The notes under the pieces: model-generated
What the model saw: the letters and a program-made list of their open reading frames with translations, nothing else
Told to the model about the DNA's origin: nothing
Database searches by the model: none
Assembly (NCBI GenBank): GCA_021799325.1
Contig: JAJZAS010000006.1
Location: 1-17,399 of the forward strand
Direction of reading: 5' to 3'
DNA length: 17,399 nt
Source of the DNA: Bacillota bacterium
GTDB lineage: Bacteria; Bacillota; Bacilli; Alicyclobacillales; SLC66
Made by a program: the position numbers and the translations under genes
Shown: positions 1 through 6,618 of the stretch, piece after piece
How positions within the stretch are numbered: position 1 is the stretch's first letter
Layout of the letters: the number at the start of each line of letters is the position of its first letter

Positions 1-915
1 GATCGCACTGACCATGCTGATTTTTTGGATGAGTGGAGCGGCTGCCTGTGCTGTTGTGGCGGAACCGATATCAATCTCAAATATACCGTTGATCATGGGT
101 TGTATCAGATGCTGATTCAAGTGCAACAATTGAAATACAACTGTAAATATAGGGGTAGTCAAGCCAATGAACCCAACTTCAGAGAGCACGCGCAAAAATA
201 CGGAGAAAAACACGATAAATCCGCCAATCATGAGAAGCGTTCGTACTGATTCATTGACCGCATCTCCGAGCAAACGCCCGAATGGCCTTCCGTCCTCCTC
301 GCGTGACCTCATCATTTCCAGATAAGCACGCTTCCATATAGGTTGATCATACTTGTGCGTGGTTGCTAATAAACGAGGCCGTTTGCCTTCCTGCCTCATG
401 CCATAAAAACGGAAAGTAATGCCCACAATGAATGCAGAAAGGTAATGAGCAAGCGCAAATAACATCCCTAGCGCTGGAGATTTGAACATGCCTACTGCCA
501 CCGCGCCAAACATAAAAAGAGGATCAGCCGTATTCGTGAATGCGAGCAACCGTTCCCCTTCAATGCGCGTGCAATCCCCATTTTCACGAAACTTTGCCGT
601 AATGACCGCGTCCATCGGATACCCTGCGGCCAAGCCCATCGAGAGCGCAAAAGCGCCTACACCGGGAACATTAAACAAGGGACGCATCAAAGGCTCCAGA
701 AAGACACCAAGCGCTCGCACCAAACCTAGCCCCAACATTAAATCCGATAGAATAAAAAAGGGCAGTAGTGAGGGGAAAACAACGTCTAAAAATATTTTCA
801 GGCCACTCAAGCCTGCGTCAAAACCAGGTTTGGGAAACCATACGAGGGCGATGGTGAAGAGACCCACGAACAAAGCCATGATGAACGTCAATAAAGGTTT
901 GCGCCTGATGTGCAA
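1..915 (-). CDS. ylbJ: Sporulation integral membrane protein YlbJ, 5' part (C-terminus beyond window edge)
   Basis: Reading the minus strand from a TTG at 915 gives 305 codons open to the left edge. The start follows GGAGGG with a 7-nt gap. The protein begins MHIRRKPLLTF and is strongly hydrophobic. A central conserved stretch, about residues 96-140, contains AAGYPMDAV, then ERLLAFTNTADPLFMFGAVAV, which is typical of nucleoside-recognition/Gate-domain membrane proteins of the YlbJ/SpmA type. A second Gate-like half follows near residue 220 (NESVRTLLMIGGFIVFF). B. subtilis YlbJ is about 400 residues, so roughly the last quarter is missing. In B. subtilis the gene is transcribed in the mother cell under sigma-E and is needed for normal spore resistance; its transported substrate is not settled. 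It diverges from ypjD here. Family identity is firm; the exact start is likely but not certain. Confidence 0.87.
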   Translation of the reverse strand, partial: MHIRRKPLLTFIMALFVGLFTIALVWFPKPGFDAGLSGLKIFLDVVFPSLLPFFILSDLMLGLGLVRALGVFLEPLMRPLFNVPGVGAFALSMGLAAGYPMDAVITAKFRENGDCTRIEGERLLAFTNTADPLFMFGAVAVGMFKSPALGMLFALAHYLSAFIVGITFRFYGMRQEGKRPRLLATTHKYDQPIWKRAYLEMMRSREEDGRPFGRLLGDAVNESVRTLLMIGGFIVFFSVFLRVLSEVGFIGLTTPIFTVVFQLLHLNQHLIQPMINGIFEIDIGSATTAQAAAPLIQKISMVSAI

Positions 916-950
916 AACAATTCCCTCCAAAAGATCTCCACTTTCCTTCT

Positions 951-979
951 ACTCTATGACGGTTGTCCACGGCTTATGA
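951..979 (-). promoter_or_regulatory. Possible sigma-E-type promoter for ylbJ
   Basis: On the minus strand TCATAAG (979-973) is followed after 14 nt by CATAGAGT (958-951). These resemble the sigma-E -35 (KMATATT) and -10 (CATACAnT) boxes with the usual spacer. The site lies about 36 nt upstream of the ylbJ TTG start. Known sigma-E control of ylbJ in B. subtilis supports the call; both boxes have mismatches. Confidence 0.4.
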
Positions 980-991
980 AGTGTTTATCAT
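963..991 (+). promoter_or_regulatory. Sigma-A-type promoter for the ypjD-dapB-mgsA-bshA operon
   Basis: TTGTCC at 963-968 and TATCAT at 986-991 are separated by 17 nt. This matches the housekeeping consensus at 4/6 and 5/6. Transcription would begin near 998, about 26 nt before the ypjD start. It overlaps the sigma-E-like site facing the other way. Confidence 0.5.
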
Positions 992-1005
992 TAAGTGATA
1001 GTATC
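986..1005. promoter_or_regulatory. Overlapping inverted repeats at the ypjD transcription start (possible operator)
   Basis: TATCA (986-990) and TGATA (996-1000) form an inverted repeat with a 5-nt centre. GATA-G-TATC (997-1005) forms a second one sharing its right arm. They cover the predicted -10 box and start point, where a repressor would sit. No known regulator's consensus was recognised, and short AT-rich palindromes can arise by chance. Confidence 0.3.
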
Positions 1006-1010
1006 TAGTT

Positions 1011-1015
1011 AGGAG
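1011..1015 (+). promoter_or_regulatory. Ribosome binding site that fixes the ypjD start
   Basis: AGGAG at 1011-1015 is 8 nt before the GTG at 1024. An in-frame GTG at 1015 overlaps the AGGAG itself, so it cannot be the start served by this site. Confidence 0.7.
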
Positions 1016-1023
1016 TGGTCTTC

Positions 1024-1377
1024 GTGGATTTGACACTAAAAGCGATGCAAGAAGAGGTGGACCGCTACATAGGCCAGTTTGAAGAAGGGTATTTTCCTCC
1101 TATGTCGCTTATTGTGCGACTCACAGAAGAATTAGGGGAACTTGCCAGGGAAGTTAACCATCACTTTGGTGAAAAAAAGAAAAAAGCAATAGAGCCAGAT
1201 GGCAGCATTGCACTTGAACTCGGCGATATGATGTTCGTGATCACCTGTCTTGCCAATTCACTTCATATCGATCTAGAGACTAGTCATCACCAGGTGATGG
1301 ACAAGTTTCAAACCCGCGATGCCAACAGATGGACAAAAAAGCAAGAGGAAGTTGGGGTTTTGCGTGAAAAAAATTAA
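1024..1377 (+). CDS. ypjD: MazG-like nucleotide pyrophosphohydrolase YpjD
   Basis: This 117-residue all-alpha NTP pyrophosphohydrolase closely resembles B. subtilis YpjD (VDRYIGQFEEGYFPP, LTEELGELAREVNHHFGE, TRDANRWTKK). The MazG fold binds magnesium through acidic residues: E36 and E39 in TEELGE, and E65 and D68 in ELGD. The family hydrolyses (d)NTPs to monophosphate and pyrophosphate, often as house-cleaning of non-canonical nucleotides; the substrate of YpjD itself is not known to me. The GTG at 1024 was chosen over the in-frame GTG at 1015 because AGGAG at 1011-1015 fits only the later start, and the protein then aligns with the family N-terminus. It is the first gene of the operon, and its 3' end overlaps dapB by 14 nt. 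Confidence 0.9.
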   Translation: MDLTLKAMQEEVDRYIGQFEEGYFPPMSLIVRLTEELGELAREVNHHFGEKKKKAIEPDGSIALELGDMMFVITCLANSLHIDLETSHHQVMDKFQTRDANRWTKKQEEVGVLREKN

Positions 1378-2131
1378 AGTGGCAGTGGCTGGCGCCTATG
1401 GTAAAATGGGCAGCGAAACCAGCAAAAGTGTAGCCGCCGCACCTGATTTGGAACTGGTAGCAGGCATTGTACATACGCGTCGACAAGAAGTGGAATTGCC
1501 AAATGTCCCTTATTACACGAATATCAGAGAGTGCTTAATCGACACCTCTCCTGATGTGCTCGTTGATTTTACACATGCTGAGGCTGCTAGACAAAACATC
1601 CTGACCAGCATTGAAATGGGGACTCGCCCCATCATTGGCACCACAGGATTAGAAGCGCAAGAACTTATCGACTACGATAGGCGATTGCGTGACGCTGAGA
1701 TCGGCGGACTATATGCGCCTAATTTTGCAATTGGCGCACTGTTAATGATGAAGGTTGCCACGATGATCGTCCCTTTTTTAAGTGATGTGGAAATCATTGA
1801 ATACCATCATCCTGGCAAGAAAGACGCACCGTCTGGCACAGCGAAAAAGACGGCAGAAAAATTATTCAATGCGATGAAGGATAAATCAGAAAAGGCTCAT
1901 TTCCATCACCCTGGAAAAGCTGAATTTATCGATGGCATCCCTGTTCATAGTGTCAGATTGCCAGGTTTTATTGCACATCAGGAAGTCATTTTTGGTGGAC
2001 AAGGGGAGCGACTGACGATTAGGCATGATACGATGTCGAGAGAAAGTTTCATGCCAGGCGTACTGCTTGGTATCCGCAGTATTCTAAGTGTCAATGGACT
2101 GGTGGATGGACTTGAGCATTTTCTTTTTTAA
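1364..2131 (+). CDS. dapB: 4-hydroxy-tetrahydrodipicolinate reductase
   Basis: DapB reduces 4-hydroxy-tetrahydrodipicolinate to tetrahydrodipicolinate with NAD(P)H in the cytoplasm. This supplies diaminopimelate for the cell wall, lysine, and in spore formers the dipicolinate branch. The protein is 255 residues, normal for the family. Visible features are the nucleotide-binding GAYGKMG at 10-16, YAPNFAIG near 117-124, and the substrate/catalytic block with H148, H149, K152 and DAPSGTA at 154-160. The GTG at 1364 gives an N-terminus (MKKIKVAVAGAYG) like other DapB proteins; an in-frame ATG at 1319 would add 15 non-family residues and lie inside ypjD. The start overlaps ypjD by 14 nt, with GAGGAAG further upstream as a rather distant ribosome binding site, so translation is probably coupled. 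Confidence 0.94.
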   Translation: MKKIKVAVAGAYGKMGSETSKSVAAAPDLELVAGIVHTRRQEVELPNVPYYTNIRECLIDTSPDVLVDFTHAEAARQNILTSIEMGTRPIIGTTGLEAQELIDYDRRLRDAEIGGLYAPNFAIGALLMMKVATMIVPFLSDVEIIEYHHPGKKDAPSGTAKKTAEKLFNAMKDKSEKAHFHHPGKAEFIDGIPVHSVRLPGFIAHQEVIFGGQGERLTIRHDTMSRESFMPGVLLGIRSILSVNGLVDGLEHFLF

Positions 2132-2137
2132 GCAAAA

Positions 2138-2143
2138 AGGGAG
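2138..2143 (+). promoter_or_regulatory. Ribosome binding site that fixes the mgsA start
   Basis: AGGGAG at 2138-2143 lies 8 nt before the ATG at 2152. The in-frame ATG at 2146 is only 2 nt away and is a poor candidate. Confidence 0.6.
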
Positions 2144-2151
2144 AGATGATA

Positions 2152-2547
2152 ATGCACATTGCGCTTGTCGCACATGACGCAAAAAAAGATGAAATAGTTA
2201 ATTTCGCCATCGCCTATGAGACGCTTTTTAAGCCACACGAGCTCTATGCCACTGGTACAACTGGCAAACGAATTGCCGAGGTAACTAGTCTCCAAATCCA
2301 TCGCTTCCAAAGCGGTCCACTTGGTGGAGACCAACAAATTGGCGCCTTGATCGCAGAAAACCAACTGGATTTACTCATTTTTTTGCGTGATCCTCTGATG
2401 GCGCAACCACATGAGCCGGATATTATCGCATTGCTTCGTTTATGCGATGTGCATCAAGTGCCTGTAGCCACTAACCTCGCTACCGCAGAAATGCTCATTC
2501 GCGGGTTGTGGAGAGGAGACTTAAACTGGCGCAAGTTACTCGACTAA
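2152..2547 (+). CDS. mgsA: Methylglyoxal synthase
   Basis: MgsA converts dihydroxyacetone phosphate to methylglyoxal and phosphate, a bypass of lower glycolysis that relieves phosphate limitation or sugar-phosphate stress. The 131-residue protein has the family signatures: MHIALVAHD at the N-terminus, YATGTTG at 32-38, and FQSGPLGGDQQIGALI at 52-67 with the catalytic Asp at 60. LRDPL with D80 and QPHEPD with H87 and D90 complete the active site. The ATG at 2152 was chosen from ribosome binding site spacing and because family members start with MxIALIAHD. It lies 20 nt after dapB, as in B. subtilis. Methylglyoxal is detoxified by bacillithiol-dependent routes in Bacilli, which makes the neighbouring bshA functionally sensible. 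The bshB1 gene that normally follows mgsA is absent. Confidence 0.95.
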   Translation: MHIALVAHDAKKDEIVNFAIAYETLFKPHELYATGTTGKRIAEVTSLQIHRFQSGPLGGDQQIGALIAENQLDLLIFLRDPLMAQPHEPDIIALLRLCDVHQVPVATNLATAEMLIRGLWRGDLNWRKLLD

Positions 2548-2583
2548 TCTTGTTTCTCTAATCCTATGAAAGAAGATATGCAT

Positions 2584-3696
2584 ATGCGAATTGGTATTAG
2601 CTGTTACCCAACGCTCGGTGGGTCTGGAGCGATAGCGACTGAGCTTGGCAAAGCCTTGGCCAAAAGAGGGCATGAGGTTCATTTTATTGTTTCAGGAATC
2701 CCGTTTCGACTCGGGCTTTTTTTGGATAACATTTATATTCATGAAGTGGAACCCATGTCTTATCCGGTTTTTCGCCAAAATCCCTACGATATGGCGCTAG
2801 CCGCAAAAATGGCCGATGTGGTACGCAATTATCAACTGGATATCCTGCATGTCCATTACGCGATTCCTTATGCGGTCTGCGCTTTTTTAGCAAAGGAAAT
2901 GTTAGGAGAAAAATCGGTGAAAGTCGTCACCACGCTTCATGGGACCGATGTGACCGTTTTGGCTCAGGATCCCTTATTGCGGGACGTCATTCGGCTTGGC
3001 ATTGAAAAAAGCGATGCAGTGACAGCAGTTTCCGAAAGCCTGATCGAGCAAACGAATGAGCTTTTTCAAACTAAATGTCCCATTACAAAAATTTATAACT
3101 TTGTCGATCTCCACGAATTTAGGCGCATTACCAAACCATCGTGGAAAGAGAAGATCGCACCAAATGATGAAAAAATTCTGATGCACGTATCCAACTTCCG
3201 CGGTGTAAAACGCGTACCTGATGTGCTTGCTGTTTTTCATAAAGTAAGGGAACGCATACCTTCCAAATTGCTACTCGTTGGGGAGGGCCCCGATTTGGAA
3301 CTGGCAAGAACGATTACGCACCAAAGAGGATTGGATCGCGATGTGTTTTTTTTAGGCAAACAGGATGAAATTGCCTCTTTATACTCGCTCGCTGATTTGT
3401 TTTTGCTGCCTTCTGAAAAAGAGAGCTTTGGTCTCGTGGCACTGGAGGCCATGGCCTGCGGCGTGCCTGTGATTGGATCGACCATTGGAGGCATTCCGGA
3501 AGTGGTGGAGCATGGGCACTCTGGGTTTTTATCCCCAGTGGGGGAAGTTGAAGACATGGCGGAAAATGCACTGCAACTGCTAAAGAATCAGGACATGTGG
3601 CAACATTTTTCCAAGGCGGCGAGAAAGCGTGCCAAACTTTTTACGTTGGATGAGCAGGTAAAAAAATACGAAGATGTCTACGAATCTTTACGATGA
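2584..3696 (+). CDS. bshA: Bacillithiol glycosyltransferase BshA (N-acetyl-alpha-D-glucosaminyl L-malate synthase)
   Basis: BshA joins UDP-GlcNAc to L-malate, the first step of bacillithiol synthesis in the cytoplasm. The 370-residue GT-B, GT4-family enzyme shows the N-terminal MRIGISCYPTLGGSG glycine-rich loop, TTLHGTD at 116-122, HVSNFRGVKR at 201-210, and the EX7E motif from E280 to E288 in KESFGLVALEAMACG, followed by GSTIGGIPEVV. It is co-linear with B. subtilis BshA, which separates it from general GT4 enzymes. In-frame ATG codons occur at 2566, 2578 and 2584. The last is preferred because AGAAG at 2571-2575 is 8 nt away and the family begins M(K/R)IGI(S/T)CYP. The stop overlaps the cca start as ATGA, so translation is probably coupled. 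bshB1 is missing from this locus. Confidence 0.93.
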   Translation: MRIGISCYPTLGGSGAIATELGKALAKRGHEVHFIVSGIPFRLGLFLDNIYIHEVEPMSYPVFRQNPYDMALAAKMADVVRNYQLDILHVHYAIPYAVCAFLAKEMLGEKSVKVVTTLHGTDVTVLAQDPLLRDVIRLGIEKSDAVTAVSESLIEQTNELFQTKCPITKIYNFVDLHEFRRITKPSWKEKIAPNDEKILMHVSNFRGVKRVPDVLAVFHKVRERIPSKLLLVGEGPDLELARTITHQRGLDRDVFFLGKQDEIASLYSLADLFLLPSEKESFGLVALEAMACGVPVIGSTIGGIPEVVEHGHSGFLSPVGEVEDMAENALQLLKNQDMWQHFSKAARKRAKLFTLDEQVKKYEDVYESLR

Positions 3697-5720
3697 AAAT
3701 CACATTTCCAGCCACAGAGAATTTTCAACTAGCCAAACGCCTATTACAAACGATTGAGAGAAGTGGGGAAGAGGCGTATATCGTCGGAGGGGCAGTTCGC
3801 GATACGATTTTAGAGCGACAGGTGAACGATATTGATATCGCCACTTCCGCCACGCCAGAAAAGATCATCCAACTCTTTGCGAAGACGCTGCCGACCGGAA
3901 TTGCTCATGGCACGGTCAGTGTCTATGAACATGACCACTGGTTTGAGGTCACCACTTATCGCGAGGAAGGACCGTATGACGATGGCAGGCATCCCCGCTA
4001 TGTTCATTTTGACACCAATCTTGTCGGAGATCTTTCCCGCAGAGATTTTACGATCAATGCCATGGCCATGGATCAAAACGGAGAACTTCGGGACCCTTTT
4101 CATGGATATGATGACCTCATGGCAAGAACGATTCGCGCCGTAGGAGACGCGAAAACCAGGTTCCAGGAAGATGGTCTTCGCGTGGCGCGCGCATTCCGGT
4201 TTGCCGCCACACATGGCTTTACTATTGCTGAATCGACCATGGTAGCGTTATCATCTTCCGCCTCATTTCTCGACAAAGTGGCCGCAGAACGAAGGCTGGA
4301 GGAGTGGAACAAGTTCCTTGGTGCACTGATGGCACCACTATGTGACCAATTACCAGACGACATCATAAGCAAATGGACCGGATGGAAAGACTTTTTGTTT
4401 TCTAGCTGTTGTCACCAAATTAGTAAAGCGGAAGGGGCCAATGACCGCCTTGCGTTGATTTTTTTATTGACGAAATTTGGTGCAGTCGTCAAGCTCGAGA
4501 GCATGATGAGGACACTTCGTTACAGTAAAAAAAATATAGACGAAGTCCAGGCGCTCGTACAGATATCACGAACTTGGCAGGTTACGTCCCCCGCTCGCAT
4601 GACGATTTCATTTGGCAAAGCGTTATCAAGCTATGGAGAAAAATTGTTAGAAAGAGCAGTGCGTTTGATTGTCATTCAGGATGCCTCACTGACACTGGAT
4701 GACGAATTGGCCCATGCCGCCAAATGGCTAAATGAACATCCGGTACGCACACTGAAAGATTTGGCCATTCAGGGAAGCGACCTCATACGCGACTTGTCGC
4801 TACAAGGGCCAATCATCGGAATGGCACTCGAGCACTTGTTTGATCTAGTGGCAAACGGCCAACTACCAAACACCTACGATGCTCTTTTGAAGGAAGCGAA
4901 TGAATGGATCATGGAAGCAGTCATCGACGAACAAGTGATACGCAACATGTTGCAAAAAGCTCCCAAAAACCTGATGCTGTACGAATACAAGCAATTGTCA
5001 TCCACGAATGACGTTGCAAGAGAAAAGATGGCAGAAGCTAAAGTGCCAATGTTAGCTGTTTTCACTGACCATCAGGAAAGTGGGAGGGGGAGACAGGGGA
5101 GGGCTTGGGTATCACCCCCAGGCAAAGGACTGGCTTTATCGGTCGCCTTTCGCCTTGAGGCGGACGATATGAATAGGCTCCAAGAGTGGCCACTTTTTGC
5201 CGCATTAACGGTTCGCTCTGCATTGTCTAGTATCGGCATAGAAAAGGCCATGATCAAGTGGCCCAACGATATTTTTATTGAGGGAAAAAAGGTTTGCGGA
5301 ATCCTCACCGAAATGCGCTCGGTAGGAAAAGAAGTACACCTGGTGATCGGCATTGGCATCAATGTCAATGCGGAACTGAGCGATTTCCCAGACGATTTAA
5401 AAAGCAAAGTAACTTCACTAAAAATCACACAAATGAAATCCATCTCCATCAATATACTGACAGCTCGTCTGATCGACGAATTCTACGAGTTACTGTTAAC
5501 GTATCAGGCTAAAAAAAGATTCAGCGACCAGAAAGATGAGTATGAACGCTACTGTATGACGCTTGGACAACGCATTCATGTTCGACAAGGTCACAATGCG
5601 GTGACAGGCGTTGCAACACGCATTGATGAAGAGGGGACGCTATGGATAAGCGACGATCAGGGATCGGATATTCCTATTCGAAGCGGCGAAATCATTGAAA
5701 ACAGTGAGGATAGAGTATAA
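3693..5720 (+). CDS. Fusion protein: CCA tRNA nucleotidyltransferase + biotin--[acetyl-CoA-carboxylase] ligase (no HTH)
   Basis: One uninterrupted 675-residue frame carries two enzymes. Residues 1 to about 407 are a class II CCA-adding enzyme, which adds or repairs the tRNA 3' CCA. It has GGAVRD (32-37), the metal-binding DID (46-48), the flexible-loop region to RHPRYVHF (99-106), RRDFTINAMA (116-125), the base-template motif EDGLR (159-163) and ERRLEEW (199-205). From about 410 to the end is a biotin-protein ligase: SSTND (436-440), GRGRQGRAW (464-472), KWPNDI (522-527), KVCGILTE (533-540), GIGINVN (553-559) and a C-terminal beta domain. In B. subtilis these are adjacent separate genes, and BirA there begins with a helix-turn-helix of about 60 residues. 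That domain is absent here and the join falls in the linker preceding the catalytic core. The ligase should biotinylate carboxylases but cannot repress a biotin operon in the usual way. The start overlaps bshA by 4 nt. Confidence 0.92.
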   Translation: MKITFPATENFQLAKRLLQTIERSGEEAYIVGGAVRDTILERQVNDIDIATSATPEKIIQLFAKTLPTGIAHGTVSVYEHDHWFEVTTYREEGPYDDGRHPRYVHFDTNLVGDLSRRDFTINAMAMDQNGELRDPFHGYDDLMARTIRAVGDAKTRFQEDGLRVARAFRFAATHGFTIAESTMVALSSSASFLDKVAAERRLEEWNKFLGALMAPLCDQLPDDIISKWTGWKDFLFSSCCHQISKAEGANDRLALIFLLTKFGAVVKLESMMRTLRYSKKNIDEVQALVQISRTWQVTSPARMTISFGKALSSYGEKLLERAVRLIVIQDASLTLDDELAHAAKWLNEHPVRTLKDLAIQGSDLIRDLSLQGPIIGMALEHLFDLVANGQLPNTYDALLKEANEWIMEAVIDEQVIRNMLQKAPKNLMLYEYKQLSSTNDVAREKMAEAKVPMLAVFTDHQESGRGRQGRAWVSPPGKGLALSVAFRLEADDMNRLQEWPLFAALTVRSALSSIGIEKAMIKWPNDIFIEGKKVCGILTEMRSVGKEVHLVIGIGINVNAELSDFPDDLKSKVTSLKITQMKSISINILTARLIDEFYELLLTYQAKKRFSDQKDEYERYCMTLGQRIHVRQGHNAVTGVATRIDEEGTLWISDDQGSDIPIRSGEIIENSEDRV

Positions 5721-5721
5721 T
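5695..5721 (+). promoter_or_regulatory. Possible internal promoter for panBC
   Basis: A perfect TATAAT lies at 5716-5721, at the very end of the cca-birA frame. TTGAAA at 5695-5700 is a candidate -35, but the 15-nt spacer is short. The predicted start would be about 25 nt before the panB start. It would let pantothenate genes be transcribed independently of the upstream operon. Confidence 0.4.
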
Positions 5722-5738
5722 CGAATCCATAGAGACAA

Positions 5739-5744
5739 GGGAGG
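5739..5744 (+). promoter_or_regulatory. Strong ribosome binding site that fixes the panB start
   Basis: AAGGGAGGTG (core GGGAGG, 5739-5744) precedes the GTG at 5752 by 7 nt. An in-frame ATG-like start upstream at 5695 (ATTG context) has no such site and would overlap cca-birA. Confidence 0.75.
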
Positions 5745-5751
5745 TGTCACC

Positions 5752-6618
5752 GTGGCGGATAAAAAACGTCATACCACTGTCAGTCTGAAATCCCTTTTTT
5801 CAAAAGGAGAAAAAATCGTGATGGTAACAGCCTATGATGCCGCACAGTCCAGCATCGCGGAAAAAGCCGATGTGGATGTGATCCTCGTCGGCGACTCGCT
5901 AGGTATGGTCGTGCTAGGTTATGACAATACCATTCCCGTTACCATGGAGGATATGATCCATCACGCTAAAGCAGTGAGACGAGGCGCACCAAATACCATG
6001 ATGCTCGTCGATATGCCTTTTCTTAGTTATCACAAAAGCATAGAAAATACACTATCAAATGCAGGGCGGTTGATGCAGGAAGCTTTTGCGGATGGCGTCA
6101 AACTAGAAGGCGGGGAGTCCATTGCCAAACACGTCAGCGCACTGGTGGAGGCGGGAATTCCCGTTTGTGGCCATCTTGGACTGACACCGCAAAACGCACT
6201 CAACCTTGGAGGGTTTCGGGTTCAAGGCAAAGATTCAGCCACCGCGGAAAAAATCCTTCGCGATGCTACAGCAATCGTGGAAGCCGGGGCATTTATGCTT
6301 GTGCTCGAATGTGTCCCTTCAACGCTCACCAATTTTTTAAGTGAACAGTTACCAATACCGATCATTGGTATTGGCGCAGGTAGCGGCAGTGCGGGACAAG
6401 TCCTTGTGTTCCATGATCTGCTTGGTATTTATGATCGCAAGGCGCCGAAATTTGTGAAATCATATGCTGAACTTGGAACACAAGCCGTCTCCGCATTATC
6501 CGCCTATCGGGATGAAGTGAAGGAAGCTGTTTTTCCATCGCCAGCCTATAGCTATGAAGTGGGAGATCACGATTTTGTGCAACTATACGCAAAAATCAAA
6601 GGGGATACTAATCATTGA
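5752..6618 (+). CDS. panB: 3-methyl-2-oxobutanoate hydroxymethyltransferase
   Basis: PanB transfers a hydroxymethyl group from methylenetetrahydrofolate to alpha-ketoisovalerate, giving ketopantoate, the first committed step of pantothenate and CoA synthesis. The 288-residue TIM-barrel protein has MVTAYDA (24-30), VGDSLGMVVLG (46-56) with the metal-binding Asp, MPFLSY, GVKLEGG, GHLGLTPQ, LVLECVP and IGIGAG, all in the PanB order. The GTG at 5752 gives a family-like N-terminus and follows a near-ideal ribosome binding site. The frame stays open upstream into the end of cca-birA, but that extension has no family similarity. The stop overlaps the panC start by 4 nt (TTGA), implying translational coupling. 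Confidence 0.95.
   Translation: MADKKRHTTVSLKSLFSKGEKIVMVTAYDAAQSSIAEKADVDVILVGDSLGMVVLGYDNTIPVTMEDMIHHAKAVRRGAPNTMMLVDMPFLSYHKSIENTLSNAGRLMQEAFADGVKLEGGESIAKHVSALVEAGIPVCGHLGLTPQNALNLGGFRVQGKDSATAEKILRDATAIVEAGAFMLVLECVPSTLTNFLSEQLPIPIIGIGAGSGSAGQVLVFHDLLGIYDRKAPKFVKSYAELGTQAVSALSAYRDEVKEAVFPSPAYSYEVGDHDFVQLYAKIKGDTNH

Noticed and set aside
482..979. Plus-strand 165-residue open frame opposite ylbJ, and a 74-residue one at 25-249
   Set aside because: Both lie antisense to the well-supported ylbJ gene, have no family motifs and are rich in low-complexity Lys/Ser/Pro typical of shadow frames.
1015..1023. GTG at 1015 as ypjD start
   Set aside because: It overlaps its only possible ribosome binding site (AGGAG at 1011-1015); GTG 1024 has proper spacing and matches the family N-terminus.
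1319..1363. ATG at 1319 as dapB start
   Set aside because: It adds 15 residues read from the ypjD coding sequence that do not resemble DapB; GTG 1364 gives the standard N-terminus.
3237..3557. Minus-strand open frames within bshA and cca-birA (also 3810-4214 and 5072-5452)
   Set aside because: Antisense to strongly conserved genes, without motifs or plausible ribosome binding sites.
3693..5720. Cca-BirA junction as a sequencing artefact
   Set aside because: The frame is continuous, both halves are complete in catalytic motifs, and the missing helix-turn-helix would need a real deletion rather than a single-base error.
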